Shown here: positions 20,408-33,444 of the stretch, piece after piece
Layout: each line of letters begins with the position of its first letter
Numbering within the stretch: the stretch's first letter is position 1
Assembly (NCBI GenBank): GCA_902631395.1
Contig: CACOYM010000010.1
Location: forward strand, 1 to 64,000
Direction of reading: 5' to 3'
DNA from: Halieaceae bacterium
GTDB lineage: Bacteria; Pseudomonadota; Gammaproteobacteria; Pseudomonadales; Halieaceae
DNA: 64,000 nt
The notes under the pieces: generated by a model
The model's database searches: none
The model's input: only the letters and a program-made list of their open reading frames with translations
What the model was told of the DNA's origin: nothing
Program-made: the position numbers and the translations under genes

Positions 20408-21826
20408 ATGTTGATCCCTGTTTTGTTGTCCGGTGGTGTTGGAAGCCGCCTTTGGCCTGTGTCCCGCGCCGCCCGCCCCAAACAGTTCCTAACGTTAGGT
20501 AGTCAGGGGTCCATGCTGCAGGAGACGCAGCGGCGGCTCGGTGGGCTAGAATGTGGTCCTACAGTTGTGGTGTGCAACGCCGAGCACCGCTTCATGGTGG
20601 CTGAGCAGTTGCGCGATGAGTCTGATCAGCGCGCAACCATTATTCTCGAGCCCACCGGGCGCAATACGGCGCCTGCGATCGCGCTCGCTGCGCTACACAT
20701 TCAGGCGACTGCGCCCGAGGCGCTTTTATTGGTGTTGCCGGCTGATCATCACGTCGCCGAGCCGGATGCCTTCTGTGCCACAGTTGCGGCAGCGCAACCC
20801 CACGCGGCCGCGGGCAAGCTAATGACCTTTGGCGTTGTGCCTAGTCGACCCGAGACAGGTTACGGCTATGCTCGCTGCGGTGAGGCACTGGGCGAGGGCA
20901 TCTTCAAGCTGGCGGAGTTTGTCGAAAAGCCCGATGCGGCGACAGCTGAGAAATATGTGGCAGCGGGTCGGTATCTTTGGAACAGCGGAATGTTCCTCTT
21001 CAGAGCTGACCGATATTTGGCAGAGCTGTCTCAGCACCAACCGGACATGTTTGCTGCCTGTGAAGCAGCGATGGCAGCGGTTGAGCAGGATCTCGATTTC
21101 ATTCGACCCAACTCTGAGGCGTTTCTAGCCTCACCGTCTGACAGTATTGACTATGCCGTGATGGAACACACAGAGGAGGGCGGCGTCGCGCGGCTGAGTT
21201 GCGGATGGAGCGACGTCGGCGCCTGGCCAGCATTGTGGGAGATCGGTGAGGCGGACAGCCGCGGCAATGTCAGCGAAGGCGACGTACTGTTGCTAGACGC
21301 ATGTGATAATTATATCCGCAGCGAATGCCGGCTGGTCGCCGCAGTGGGCGTGGATAATCTGGTTGTGGTGGAAACACCCGACGCCGTCATGGTGGGTGCA
21401 CGCGATCAAATGCAAAAGATAAAGCAGGTTGTTGAGTCCTTGTCCAAGGCCAACAGGCCGGAAGCGACCGTGCATCAGCGTGTCTATCGCCCTTGGGGTT
21501 CTTACGAGTCTCTGGTGATGGGTGAGCAATTTCAAGTGAAACTACTCACGGTAACGCCGGGCCAGACCTTGTCTTTGCAGCTGCACCATCATCGCGCTGA
21601 ACATTGGGTGGTGGTTTCGGGCCAGGCGGATATTACTAGAGGCGAGGAGCAGCTTACCCTTGGACCCGACGAGTCCACTTATGTCCCTATTGGGATGAAG
21701 CACCGATTGGCCAATCGAGGGGAGCAACCCCTTAAAGTGATCGAAGTCCAGTCGGGCTCGTATGTGGGAGAAGATGACATCGTGCGTTTTAGCGACGTCT
21801 ACGGCCGAGAGGAGACACCGACATGA
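20408..21826 (+). CDS. manC: Mannose-1-phosphate guanylyltransferase / mannose-6-phosphate isomerase
   Basis: This 472-residue bifunctional type II enzyme (AlgA/ManC/XanB family) has an N-terminal nucleotidyltransferase with LSGGVGSRLWPVSRAARPKQ and FVEKPDAATAEKYV. The C-terminal cupin isomerase domain shows QLHHHRAEHWVVVSG. It supplies GDP-mannose for exopolysaccharide or lipopolysaccharide. It is the first gene of a tight operon; its end overlaps galU by four bases (ATGA). Confidence 0.95.
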   Translation: MLIPVLLSGGVGSRLWPVSRAARPKQFLTLGSQGSMLQETQRRLGGLECGPTVVVCNAEHRFMVAEQLRDESDQRATIILEPTGRNTAPAIALAALHIQATAPEALLLVLPADHHVAEPDAFCATVAAAQPHAAAGKLMTFGVVPSRPETGYGYARCGEALGEGIFKLAEFVEKPDAATAEKYVAAGRYLWNSGMFLFRADRYLAELSQHQPDMFAACEAAMAAVEQDLDFIRPNSEAFLASPSDSIDYAVMEHTEEGGVARLSCGWSDVGAWPALWEIGEADSRGNVSEGDVLLLDACDNYIRSECRLVAAVGVDNLVVVETPDAVMVGARDQMQKIKQVVESLSKANRPEATVHQRVYRPWGSYESLVMGEQFQVKLLTVTPGQTLSLQLHHHRAEHWVVVSGQADITRGEEQLTLGPDESTYVPIGMKHRLANRGEQPLKVIEVQSGSYVGEDDIVRFSDVYGREETPT

Positions 21827-22656
21827 TTGGAAAATGCCTGTTCCCAGTCGCGGGGTACGGCACGCGTTTTCTGCCTGCGACTAAAAGTATGCCCAAGGAA
21901 ATGCTGCCAGTGGTGAACAAACCTCTCGTTCAATACGGTGTCGAGGAAGCGATCGAGGCTGGCATGACCAACTGTGCGCTGGTGACGGGTCGGGGCAAAC
22001 GCGCGATCGCCGATCATTTTGATATCAGTTACGAACTCGAACATCAGATTTCAGGATCTTCGAAGGAGCAATACCTAGAGGGCATCCGGGACGTGATCGA
22101 TCGTGGCGTCTTTACGATGGTGCGTCAGCGCGAAATGCTGGGGCTGGGGCACGCGATCTTGACAGGTGAGCCACTGATTGGCGCGCAGCCATTTGGTGTG
22201 GTTCTGTCCGACGACCTTTGTCTCAATCGCGAGGGTCCAGGTGTGCTGGCGCAAATGGCAGCGCTTTACGGAGAATTCCAGTGTTCGATCGTGGCGGTGC
22301 AAGAAGTATCTATGAACGATATCGATAAGTATGGGGTGATTGCCGGGACGCCCGAGCGAGCGGGATTGACGCGTGTCACCGACATGGTAGAGAAGCCGCC
22401 ACAGGACAAGGCGCCATCGAACCTTGCGGTGATCGGGCGTTATATTTTGACCCCGGATATTTTTGATGTTATTCGCAGTACCCCTCCTGGGCGCAACGGC
22501 GAAGTGCAGCTGACCGACGCGCTGCAGGTTCAAGCCCGCGAGGGACGTGTGCTTGCCTATCAATTCAAGGGACTGCGGTTTGACTGTGGCAGTGTGCCGG
22601 GTTTTGTCGAGGCAACCCAGCATGTTTATGAGCACTATTACGGCAAGGATGACTGA
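21823..22656 (+). CDS. galU: UTP-glucose-1-phosphate uridylyltransferase
   Basis: This 277-residue protein has the GalU signature [20 protein letters not shown] at its N-terminus, then [13 protein letters not shown] and [20 protein letters not shown]. It makes UDP-glucose, which also feeds the galactose pathway encoded at 38-41 kb. It overlaps manC by four bases and is followed by the phosphohexomutase two bases later. Confidence 0.96.
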   Translation: MIGKCLFPVAGYGTRFLPATKSMPKEMLPVVNKPLVQYGVEEAIEAGMTNCALVTGRGKRAIADHFDISYELEHQISGSSKEQYLEGIRDVIDRGVFTMVRQREMLGLGHAILTGEPLIGAQPFGVVLSDDLCLNREGPGVLAQMAALYGEFQCSIVAVQEVSMNDIDKYGVIAGTPERAGLTRVTDMVEKPPQDKAPSNLAVIGRYILTPDIFDVIRSTPPGRNGEVQLTDALQVQAREGRVLAYQFKGLRFDCGSVPGFVEATQHVYEHYYGKDD

Positions 22657-22658
22657 CG

Positions 22659-24005
22659 GTGTCGCTTGATTGCTTCAAAGCTTATGACGTACGGGGTCGT
22701 GTCCCCGATCAGTTGAATGAGGACATCGCTCGACGCATTGGTCGTGCTTATGCGGATGTGATTCAGCCCGGATCCGTTGTCGCGGGGCACGATATTCGCC
22801 TGACCAGCGAATCCATCAAGATGGCTTTGATTGAAGGGCTCCGCGAGCAGGGTGTATCGGTGCAGGACATCGGCCTATGTGGGACAGAGGAAATTTATTT
22901 CGCTACCGCGCATTTGGGTGTGGGGGGTGGCATCGCGGTGACTGCAAGCCATAACCCCAAGGATTACAACGGCATGAAGTTCGTCCGTGAGGGCGCCAAG
23001 CCGATTTCGGGCGACTCGGGTCTCCTTGATATCCGCGCACTGGCGGAGGGCAACGCTTTCACGCCCGCTGCGCAGGCAGGCGCATTGAGCGAGGTCTCCA
23101 CCCAGAGCGCTTACGTTGCGCATCTGCTCTCATACGTGGATGTCGCAGCACTAGAGCCGCTGCGGATTGTCTGCACAGCCGGTAACGGTGGTGCGGGGCG
23201 AATCGTAGATGCACTGGCGCCGTATTTACCGTTTGAATTTATCAGAGTGCATCACGAGCCTGATGGACATTTCCCCAACGGTGTCCCGAACCCGTTGCTG
23301 GTCGAGAATCGCGCTGTGACCGCAGATCGGGTGGTGGCTGAGCAGGCAGATCTGGGCATCGCTTGGGACGGCGATTTCGATCGTTGTTTTTTTTTCGACA
23401 GCGCGGGCCACTTCATTGAGGGCTATTACATCGTCGGTCTGTTGGCCGACGCGTTCCTGTCTGGCTCCGAGCCACAGCGGATCGTGCATGATCCTAGGCT
23501 GACCTGGAATACGCAGGACATTGCCCGTGCCGGCGGTGGCGAGCCTGTCCTCAGTAAAACGGGGCATGCTTTCATCAAGGAACGGATGCGAGAAGTGGAC
23601 GCAATCTATGGCGGCGAGATGTCTGCGCACCATTACTTCCGGGACTTCTCCTATTGCGACAGTGGCATGATTCCATGGTTGTTGATTGCCGGCCTGGTGT
23701 CTCGCACCGGCCAGTCTCTGGGAGAGTTGGTTGCGGCGCGCGAGGCGGCTTTCCCCTGCTCTGGGGAGATCAACCGAGAGGTGGCGGATCCGGCTGTGCT
23801 ACTGCAGGCGGTAGAGACACGCTATGCAGGTGGTGCGTTGGCCCTAGAAAAGCTTGATGGATTGGGCATCGATTTCGAGGACTGGCGCTTCAACCTGCGC
23901 ATGTCCAACACCGAGCCGGTGGTGAGACTAAATGTTGAGTCTCGGGGTAATTACGATCTTATGAGTGAGAAAACCGCCGAGCTCTTGGCGATGATCGACG
24001 GATAA
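22659..24005 (+). CDS. algC: Phosphomannomutase / phosphoglucomutase
   Basis: This 448-residue alpha-D-phosphohexomutase carries the phosphoserine loop [16 protein letters not shown] (about residues 95-110), the metal-binding loop [13 protein letters not shown] and the phosphate-binding [15 protein letters not shown] near the C-terminus. It interconverts the 1- and 6-phosphates of mannose or glucose and so serves both neighbours manC and galU. The start is GTG. The gene converges on pgi with a four-base gap. The symbol is by analogy to Pseudomonas algC. Confidence 0.92.
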   Translation: MSLDCFKAYDVRGRVPDQLNEDIARRIGRAYADVIQPGSVVAGHDIRLTSESIKMALIEGLREQGVSVQDIGLCGTEEIYFATAHLGVGGGIAVTASHNPKDYNGMKFVREGAKPISGDSGLLDIRALAEGNAFTPAAQAGALSEVSTQSAYVAHLLSYVDVAALEPLRIVCTAGNGGAGRIVDALAPYLPFEFIRVHHEPDGHFPNGVPNPLLVENRAVTADRVVAEQADLGIAWDGDFDRCFFFDSAGHFIEGYYIVGLLADAFLSGSEPQRIVHDPRLTWNTQDIARAGGGEPVLSKTGHAFIKERMREVDAIYGGEMSAHHYFRDFSYCDSGMIPWLLIAGLVSRTGQSLGELVAAREAAFPCSGEINREVADPAVLLQAVETRYAGGALALEKLDGLGIDFEDWRFNLRMSNTEPVVRLNVESRGNYDLMSEKTAELLAMIDG

Positions 24006-24009
24006 GATC

Positions 24010-25626
24010 TCAGTCGGGGTTGGCAGCGCGCCAGGCCTTGGCCGCCGCCATTGTGGCATTGTCAACGTTGGCCTCTGCTTCTTCGCCTTTGAGCAGTTGT
24101 TGCATGTGCGTGGCAATCTCTTTGCCTAATTCCACGCCCCACTGATCAAAGGGGTTTAAATCCAGCAGTACCGCAAGGAAGTACGTTTTGTGTTCGTAGG
24201 CCGCAATGAGCGCTCCCAGGGTCTGGGGCGAGACGTTGTCCATCAGTATGAGAGAGTGACTGTGATTCCCCAGCAACTCGAGTTGCCGACTTGTGGCGTC
24301 ATCAAAGCCGCACGCTGCACCCAATTGCCGCGCGTTCTCCGCTGACCGGCCGACAAGTAGGGCTCGGCTTTGCGCCAGCGCATGGGCAGCGAGGGCACGC
24401 CGCGCTGACATGTCGCCATCCCCAGCTTTCAAAGGCAACACAATATCGGCGGTAAACGCGCGTGTGCCCTGATGCAGTAGCTGGTAGTAGGAATGTTGCC
24501 CGATGGTGCCCGCAGACCCCCATAGCACAGGCGCGCTGTGGTGAGACAGTGGCTCACCCTCGGGCGAGACGCGCTTGCCATTACTTTCCATGGTGAGCTG
24601 CTGTAAAAAATCTGGCAGATGTCTGAGTTTTTGCGCGTAAGGGAGCACAACATGGGTATCGGTGCCAAGATACTGTGTCTGCCAGAGCTCAAGCAGTGCC
24701 ATGACCATAGGCAGGTTTTCGCCGGGTGCTGAGTGCTCGGTGTGGGTATCCATCTGACGCGCACCAGCTAGCAAACTCTCAAACACAGGCCACCCCAGCG
24801 CTAGCGCGATGCTGATGCCTAATGCGGACCACAGTGAGTAGCGTCCCCCCACCCAGTCCCAGGTGGGGAAGCAACGCTCGGGGGGAATGTTCCATTCGCC
24901 CGCTCGCTGAACCTGCGTGGTGACCGCAATCATGTGCTGTCCCAATGCATCGCCGATGATGCCAGCGCGCCCCAGCCAAGCTCGAGCGCGGGCTGCGTTG
25001 GTCAGTGTTTCTTCGGTTGTGAAAGACTTCGAACAGATAACAAACAGCGTGCTGTGCGGGTTCAGGGCTTCTAGCGTGCGGTCCAGATCTTCGGGATCGA
25101 TGTTGGCCACAAAGTGCGCACGCAGCGGCGCGTCATGGGCGGACAAAGCATCATAGATGAGTCGGGGACCCAAATCAGAGCCGCCTATCCCTAGATTCAC
25201 GACATCGGTGAGGGGCGAACCGTTGGCCCCCTTGATTACGCCATCGTGAATGGCGGTGACCAAGGCGGCCATCCGGGAGAGGGTATCGGTGACAGCCGCT
25301 GTTTTATCGCCATGATGGCTCCCTGCCGTCCCTCTTAGGAGAGTGTGTAGCGCGGGCCTGCGTTCGGAAGTATTCACCATCGCGCCGTGAATGAGATCGC
25401 GGAATGCTTCGGGTAGGTCCCTGGAGCCGGCCAGTTCCAGCAGTAGCTGCCAACCGTCGTCGTCGAGCAGGTGTTTTGAAAAGTCTAGGGTCAGGCCCGC
25501 CGCGTTACATCGGTAACGTTCAGCGCGATCGGGTAACGCTTGAAACAGCGTCTCGACTCGCTCACCCGAAGTGGCCGCAGACGTCTCCAGCAGCGCTTCG
25601 TGCAACGCTGCGGGTTCAATTGCCAT
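24010..25626 (-). CDS. pgi: Glucose-6-phosphate isomerase
   Basis: This 538-residue protein shows NLGIGGSDLGPRLIYDAL, the family signatures DWVGGRYSLWSALG and LFVICSKSFTTEETLTNA, and a C-terminal region with NPFDQWGVELGKEIA. It interconverts glucose 6-phosphate and fructose 6-phosphate. The ATG overlaps the ispB stop (ATGA), so it is co-transcribed downstream of ispB on the - strand. Confidence 0.97.
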   Translation of the reverse strand: MAIEPAALHEALLETSAATSGERVETLFQALPDRAERYRCNAAGLTLDFSKHLLDDDGWQLLLELAGSRDLPEAFRDLIHGAMVNTSERRPALHTLLRGTAGSHHGDKTAAVTDTLSRMAALVTAIHDGVIKGANGSPLTDVVNLGIGGSDLGPRLIYDALSAHDAPLRAHFVANIDPEDLDRTLEALNPHSTLFVICSKSFTTEETLTNAARARAWLGRAGIIGDALGQHMIAVTTQVQRAGEWNIPPERCFPTWDWVGGRYSLWSALGISIALALGWPVFESLLAGARQMDTHTEHSAPGENLPMVMALLELWQTQYLGTDTHVVLPYAQKLRHLPDFLQQLTMESNGKRVSPEGEPLSHHSAPVLWGSAGTIGQHSYYQLLHQGTRAFTADIVLPLKAGDGDMSARRALAAHALAQSRALLVGRSAENARQLGAACGFDDATSRQLELLGNHSHSLILMDNVSPQTLGALIAAYEHKTYFLAVLLDLNPFDQWGVELGKEIATHMQQLLKGEEAEANVDNATMAAAKAWRAANPD

Positions 25627-26591
25627 CAGCTTCGACGCTCCACGGCCTGGCTTGCCATGGTGTGCAGGGCCAAAATGGCATCGTTATTGCCCAGGTTATT
25701 CAGTGCATCGATGGCGTGCTGCTGGTGCGACACAGCAGCTTCCCTGGTGGCGTCGATCCCGCCGGTACGGTGCACGATCGACATGATATCTTCGAAGGCA
25801 CTACCGTCTTTGTTACGCAGCTTCTCTGCAACAAAGCGTCGCTCTTCCTCGTCCCCGACTTTTAAGGCGTGGAGCAAGGGCAGGGTGATCTTTCCCTCAT
25901 TGAGGTCATCGCCTACGTTTTTGCCCGTTTCGTCCGGGTCGCCCGCGTAATCCAGCAAGTCGTCGGCCAGTTGAAATGCGATCCCAAGGTGCATGCCATA
26001 GTCATGCAGTGCATCTGCTTTTGCTGCTTCCGCATTGTGTAGCAGCGCCGCGCCGTGGCAGGCCGCCGCAAACAGTGCGGCCGTCTTGCGGCGAATGATT
26101 TCCTGATACTGCTCGGCTTGTGTGTCGGGGTCGCCGGCATGTGCCAGTTGCATTACCTCACCCGCAGCAATGGTGTTGGTGGTTTCTGCCATATGAGCAA
26201 GCAATGGCAGGTTGGCCAAGCCCACCATTAACTGAAACGCACGGGTATAGATGAAGTCCCCAACGAGTACGCTGGGTGCATTGCCAAACGCTGCGTTGGC
26301 CGTCGGCAATCCGCGTCTCAGCGTGGACAGGTCGACCACATCGTCATGGAGCAGTGTGGCGGTGTGAATAAACTCTACGACTGCTGCGAACCGGATGTGG
26401 GCGTCCTCTACGCTGCCCAGTGCCCTGGCAGACAACAGCACCAGCAAAGGGCGCATGCGCTTGCCGCCGGCCTTAATAATGTAATGGCCGATGTTTTCGA
26501 CCATTTCCACATCCGACTGCAGTAGCTCAACGATTACATCGTCTACCCGCGCAAACTCAGTCGCGACGCTGTCTTTTATACTCACTGCCAA
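25626..26591 (-). CDS. ispB: Octaprenyl diphosphate synthase
   Basis: This 321-residue trans-prenyltransferase has the first Asp-rich motif LLHDDVVDLSTLRRG (about residue 85) and the second FQLADDLLDYAGD (about residue 210). It makes the ubiquinone side chain. The chain length (C40) is inferred from family and from the conserved gammaproteobacterial arrangement ispB divergent from rplU-rpmA-obgE. Confidence 0.93.
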   Translation of the reverse strand: MAVSIKDSVATEFARVDDVIVELLQSDVEMVENIGHYIIKAGGKRMRPLLVLLSARALGSVEDAHIRFAAVVEFIHTATLLHDDVVDLSTLRRGLPTANAAFGNAPSVLVGDFIYTRAFQLMVGLANLPLLAHMAETTNTIAAGEVMQLAHAGDPDTQAEQYQEIIRRKTAALFAAACHGAALLHNAEAAKADALHDYGMHLGIAFQLADDLLDYAGDPDETGKNVGDDLNEGKITLPLLHALKVGDEEERRFVAEKLRNKDGSAFEDIMSIVHRTGGIDATREAAVSHQQHAIDALNNLGNNDAILALHTMASQAVERRS

Positions 26592-26723
26592 TCATCATCC
26601 CCCGTCAAGGCGCAAGTATAGGGCGGCCGGGCGCGGCTCGCCATCTTGGGATGGTGCTCAGGTCATTGCCTCGAGCCGTGGTGGCTTGGGTTTCAAAAGC
26701 GGTTTGGATCCGCAATTCTTTAC

Positions 26724-26752
26724 TTGCGATGAGCGGCGTGACAGCGTATCGT
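26724..26752 (+). promoter_or_regulatory. Candidate promoter for rplU-rpmA
   Basis: TTGCGA (26724-26729) and TATCGT (26747-26752) are separated by 17 bases, each matching four of six consensus positions. The pair lies about 100 bases before rplU in the 265-base region divergent from ispB. Picked by eye. Confidence 0.35.
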
Positions 26753-26856
26753 TCGCGCCCTTGATCTGGCCTTGTGGACAGGTTGCAGTGCCTGAACTCT
26801 GCCCCGCCAGCCGGCGGTCTCAACTTCGCGAGCAGGCTAACTGAAAGGAAATGAAT

Positions 26857-27168
26857 ATGTACGCAGTGATCAAAAGCGGTGGCAAGCAGCATCGTGTGGA
26901 GGAAGGCGAGCAGCTCAAACTGGAAAAGATTGAGGCGGCCACTGGTGAGACCATTGAGTTTGACGAAGTCCTCATGGTCGGTTCAGGTAGCGATGTCAAA
27001 ATTGGTGCCCCTCTGGTTGAGGGCGTTAAGGTGACGGCGGAAGTTGTTGCGCATGGCCGTCACGAAAAAATTCGCATCGTGAAGTTCAACCGTCGGAAGC
27101 ACCATCGTAAAGAAACTGGTCACCGACAGTGGTTCACCGAAGTAAAGATCACGGCGATCAACGGCTGA
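26857..27168 (+). CDS. rplU: 50S ribosomal protein L21
   Basis: The ATG at 26857 ([20 protein letters not shown]) is preferred over the one at 26851 because AAGGAA at 26845-26850 is then correctly spaced and the protein is the standard 103 residues. The C-terminal [20 protein letters not shown] is typical. It is the first gene of rplU-rpmA. Confidence 0.97.
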   Translation: MYAVIKSGGKQHRVEEGEQLKLEKIEAATGETIEFDEVLMVGSGSDVKIGAPLVEGVKVTAEVVAHGRHEKIRIVKFNRRKHHRKETGHRQWFTEVKITAING

Positions 27169-27183
27169 TAGGGAACTAGAAGC

Positions 27184-29838
<2,655 letters not shown>

Positions 29839-29842
29839 AGCT

Positions 29843-30676
29843 GTGAGCGCACTTCCATTGGTGGCTGCCTACGGGTCTGCATTGTTCTTAGCTTCAATAC
29901 TGGGGAGCGGTCTGCCTCGGCTCTTCAGCATGACCCATACCCGAACACAAATGATCCTGAGCCTCGTGTCAGGTTTGATGTTGGGCGTGGCGTTGTTGCA
30001 TCTCATCCCACATAGCTATTCCGCAGCGCGCGCGATCGATACCGTCATGGTATGGACCCTCGCCGGGTTGGTGTTCATGTTGCTGCTGCTGCGGTGGTTT
30101 CATTTTCACCAGCATTACTTTGGAGAGGCGGCTGAGGATTGTGCGTTGGAGGTGGGGGATGGACACAACCATTCCCAAGCGCACGATCACACCCATCCTC
30201 CAGAGCAAGCGACAGGGGCCTTGGGGTTATTTGTCGGGCTTTGCGTCCACACGATTGTCGATGGGGTGGCCCTAGGTGCGGTCTTGGTCAGCGCACCAAT
30301 GAACGCGGATGCCGCTGGCGTTGGGGTTTTCCTTGCGATCTTGTTACACAAACCGCTTGATGCAATTTCTATTGAAACGGTGATGGTGTCCCGCGGCTGG
30401 CCGTCCTCAGCCCGTTGGATAGCCGGGTTGAGTTTTGCGCTGTTGTGCCCTGCGGTAGCGTTCATTTTCGTTGCCGGCGCTGCCCCGTTTCTCTCACTTG
30501 AGGTGTGGTTGCCGGCGACCCTCGCTTTTGCGGCAGGCGCTTTCATCTGCATAGCCTTGGGCGATTTGCTGCCCGAAGTGCAGTTTCACAGTCATGATCG
30601 CGTTCGGTTGACGCTGCTCTTCCTGATGGGGGTCGCGATTGCGGTGTCGCTAGGGTGGCTTGAGGGCGGGCACTAA
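29843..30676 (+). CDS. ZIP-family metal transporter
   Basis: This 277-residue protein has about eight membrane segments. A cytoplasmic-type loop is rich in histidine (GDGHNHSQAHDHTHPPEQ, about residues 108-125). The metal-binding helices HTIVDGVALGA and LLHKPLDAISIETVM carry the conserved His and Asp/Glu of ZIP proteins. Zinc or iron import is likely. The start is GTG, four bases after proB. Confidence 0.85.
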   Translation: MSALPLVAAYGSALFLASILGSGLPRLFSMTHTRTQMILSLVSGLMLGVALLHLIPHSYSAARAIDTVMVWTLAGLVFMLLLLRWFHFHQHYFGEAAEDCALEVGDGHNHSQAHDHTHPPEQATGALGLFVGLCVHTIVDGVALGAVLVSAPMNADAAGVGVFLAILLHKPLDAISIETVMVSRGWPSSARWIAGLSFALLCPAVAFIFVAGAAPFLSLEVWLPATLAFAAGAFICIALGDLLPEVQFHSHDRVRLTLLFLMGVAIAVSLGWLEGGH

Positions 30677-30688
30677 CTGCTAATTTGC

Positions 30689-30730
30689 CGTGGCGGGGTG
30701 TTTGGAAGTGACGACAGACCTCGTGCCACG
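30689..30730. repeat. Inverted repeat between convergent ZIP and hemH genes
   Basis: CGTGGC at 30689-30694 pairs with GCCACG at 30725-30730 around a 30-base loop that has a further GGG/CCTC complementarity. It sits between two converging genes and could be a weak terminator, although there is no T-run. Confidence 0.25.
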
Positions 30731-30734
30731 ATGT

Positions 30735-31817
30735 TTATTGCGCTGGGCCGAGATTTCTCGCTAAACGCGCCGTCGTAGCTGCATCATGCGGCTGACCTAA
30801 CCAACCCCGCAATTCATCGGTAACAATAGCTGACAGAGCGTCGAGGTGTTCGGCGTCTGCATTGAGGCACGGAATGTACTCGTAGCGTGCGCCGCCTGCC
30901 TCCATGAAGGTATCGCGATTCTCCATGCCGATCTCTTCGATGGTTTCGAGGCAGTCGGCCGAGAAGCCTGGGCATACAACCTGCACCTCCGACACGCCTT
31001 GCGCGGGCAGGGTCTGCAGTGTCTCGTCCGTATAAGGTTGTAGCCACTCCTCCCGGCCGAAGCGTGATTGGAACGTGGTCATCATGTCGCCTTCGATCAG
31101 GCCTAACGCCTCACCGATGAGTCGGGATGTTTTATGGCATTGGCAGTGATAAGGGTCGCCCTCAATGAGGTATCGCTTGGGCATACCGTGATAAGACAAT
31201 ACCAGTTTTTGAGCTCGCCCGTGTTTTTCCCAATGCGCGCGGATGCTCTCCGCCATGGCATTGATGTAACGCGGATCATCGTGGTACGAGCTGATGAAAC
31301 GGAAAGCCGGCAGCCAGCGCCTGCGAGTTAAATCGTCACTAATCTCGTCAAAAGTGGAGCCAGTGGTCGGACCGCCGTACTGAGGATAGAGCGGCAATGC
31401 GACCAATTTTTGAATACCGGCGTCAAACATTTCGTTCAGGACTGAGCTGATCGCGGGTGTTCCGTACCGCATGGCGCCTCTGACTACAAAGTGATCTCCG
31501 TGGGCCGAGGTCAGCCGGTCTGTGATGCCCGCGACCTGATCTTCGAGGTGTGCCAAAAGGGGTGAACCCCGCTCACTCCATACTGTGCGATAAGCCTCTG
31601 CGGAACGTTTGGGCCGTGTGTTCAGGATGATGCCGTTCAGGATTAGCCACCAGATGGGGCGCGGCACCTCTACCACTCGGGGATCCCAAAGGAACTGTTT
31701 AAGATAGGGTTTAAGCGCCTTGGCGGTCGGGGCTTCGGGAGTGCCCAGATTGGTCAACAGCACGCCAATTCTTGGCGTGGTTGAGTGCCGATAATCGGAC
31801 TGGCCGACATATTTCAT
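30735..31817 (-). CDS. hemH: Ferrochelatase
   Basis: Read from the ATG at 31817 (MKYVGQSDYRHSTTPRIGVL) this is 360 residues, with GGGAA eight bases upstream. An in-frame ATG further upstream would add 19 residues that are not family-like. It has the N-terminal LLTNLGTPEAPTAKALKPYL, the catalytic His in LVLSYHGMPKRYLIEGDPYH and the conserved Glu in CPGFSADCLETIEEIGMEN. It inserts iron into protoporphyrin IX, the last step of haem synthesis. Confidence 0.95.
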   Translation of the reverse strand: MKYVGQSDYRHSTTPRIGVLLTNLGTPEAPTAKALKPYLKQFLWDPRVVEVPRPIWWLILNGIILNTRPKRSAEAYRTVWSERGSPLLAHLEDQVAGITDRLTSAHGDHFVVRGAMRYGTPAISSVLNEMFDAGIQKLVALPLYPQYGGPTTGSTFDEISDDLTRRRWLPAFRFISSYHDDPRYINAMAESIRAHWEKHGRAQKLVLSYHGMPKRYLIEGDPYHCQCHKTSRLIGEALGLIEGDMMTTFQSRFGREEWLQPYTDETLQTLPAQGVSEVQVVCPGFSADCLETIEEIGMENRDTFMEAGGARYEYIPCLNADAEHLDALSAIVTDELRGWLGQPHDAATTARLARNLGPAQ

Positions 31818-31993
31818 AGCTAGTTCCCGAGCGCTGGATAGCCTGATCACTGCGCCCCGGGGCAGTATGATCACGGGCGCGATTGTACTCTATACGCGAA
31901 TTGACTCGGGCTTGATCAGTGCGTACTGACGAGTCGCTGCACACTTTGTCACAATACCCATCATCAATACTGAGAACTGGAAGGGATCCTGCT

Positions 31994-33160
31994 ATGAGCC
32001 TAAATTTTGACAGCGCGCGTCTAGCTAACCCACACTTTACCGAGGAGCATCACGCATGGCGTGACACACTGCGGCGCTTCGTAGACGCTGAGATCATGCC
32101 CTATGCCGATGACTGGGACGAGGCGGGCGCTATACCCGACGCGCTATGGCCAAAGGCATCAAAAGTAGGGCTGTTGAGTTTGGGCTACCCCGAGCAGTTC
32201 GGCGGCGTACCCTGCGACAGCTGGCACTCCTGGATCGTGAACGAAGAACTATCGCGTGTTGGAGTCGGCGGCGTCTCTGCCTCGCTGATGGTGCACGGCA
32301 TCGCCTTACCGCCGGTAATCAACTGGGGCCCTGAATGGATGAAGGGTGAGGTCGCGCTACCTGTGCTCCGCGGAGAAAAATGGATTTCTCTCGGAATTAC
32401 GGAACCCGGCGGTGGGTCCGATGTCGCTAATTTGGCTACTACAGCCATAAGAGACGGCGACCACTACGTGGTCAGCGGCAGCAAGACCTACATTACCGGT
32501 GGCATGCGCGCCAATTGGGTCTCTACGGCAGTGCGAACCGGTGGGTCCGGGCCGGGGGGTGTGTCTATGCTCCTGATTCCCACCGATGCCGGGGGCTTTT
32601 CACGAACGCCACTTGATCGGAAGATGGGATGGTGGGCATCGGATACCGCTACTCTCTATTTCGACGAAGTGCACGTGCCGGTGAAAAACGTGATCGGCAA
32701 AGAAAACGAAGGCTTCAAGGTCATCATGACTAATTTCAACAACGAGCGTATGAGCATGGCCGCGGCCATGGAGGCCTATGGCCGTGTATGTCTCGAGGAG
32801 GCTGTCGCCTGGGCTACCGAACGCAAAACCTTCGGTAAACGACTTGCCGATCACCAGGTGATCCGTCACAAAATCGCGCAAATGAAGCAGCAGTTGAATG
32901 CGACGCAGGCTTACATCCGTTTATGTTACGAGTCGATCGAGGCGGGATCACCGAATCCAGGCGATATCGCCCTGCTAAAAGTGCAGGCTAGCGAAGTTAT
33001 GGAGTTTTGCGCGCGCGAGGCGATGCAAATTCTGGGTGGTCTCGGCTATATGCGTGGTAATCGTGTCGAACGCATTTATCGTGAGGTTCGCGTGAATGCG
33101 ATCGGAGGCGGCTCTGAAGAAATAATGCGCGACCTGGCAACACGCCAATACGGACTCTAG
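31994..33160 (+). CDS. Acyl-CoA dehydrogenase
   Basis: The start is ATG 31994 (MSLNFDSARLANPHFTEEHH) with ribosome-binding site AAGGGAT, giving 388 residues. It shows the FAD-contact motif WISLGITEPGGGSDVANLAT, then KTFGKRLADHQVIRHKIAQM and LGGLGYMRGNRVERIYREVR. The C-terminal YEG-type catalytic Glu is replaced (IGGGSEE). A Glu in NFNNERMSMAAAM sits where isovaleryl- and long-chain-type enzymes carry theirs. The substrate is unknown, perhaps branched or long acyl-CoA. Confidence 0.9.
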   Translation: MSLNFDSARLANPHFTEEHHAWRDTLRRFVDAEIMPYADDWDEAGAIPDALWPKASKVGLLSLGYPEQFGGVPCDSWHSWIVNEELSRVGVGGVSASLMVHGIALPPVINWGPEWMKGEVALPVLRGEKWISLGITEPGGGSDVANLATTAIRDGDHYVVSGSKTYITGGMRANWVSTAVRTGGSGPGGVSMLLIPTDAGGFSRTPLDRKMGWWASDTATLYFDEVHVPVKNVIGKENEGFKVIMTNFNNERMSMAAAMEAYGRVCLEEAVAWATERKTFGKRLADHQVIRHKIAQMKQQLNATQAYIRLCYESIEAGSPNPGDIALLKVQASEVMEFCAREAMQILGGLGYMRGNRVERIYREVRVNAIGGGSEEIMRDLATRQYGL

Positions 33161-33320
33161 CGCATCCACTCCGTCGCCGGAGCAGGTCTTTGCAACAGCG
33201 CGCGGGCTCCTGAATGCCAAGCGCCCCGAGCTCGCTCTCTTATGGCTTGTCGCCCGTTACGTCCATGAAGGGGTGCCACTAGAAGTACTTATCGACGTCT
33301 TTGGGAGATGCCAGTTTTAG
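33126..33320 (+). other. Open frame without a start codon between acyl-CoA dehydrogenases
   Basis: Reading frame 3 is open for 64 codons between a TAA at 33123 and a TAG at 33318. It reads plausible protein such as LLNAKRPELALLWLVARYVH, with mostly G or C in third positions. No ATG, GTG or TTG is in frame. It may be a gene remnant or a chance open frame. I do not recognise it. Confidence 0.25.
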
Positions 33321-33444
33321 TAACTGATGGGGCTGTACTGCGGGCCTGCCACCGGACGGCTGACATCACGGTTGGGTCTGTGCCAGACTGCTGCACTAAA
33401 CAAAAACGTATCAGCACCAGATTCTGGGAGATCAGGAGTACACC

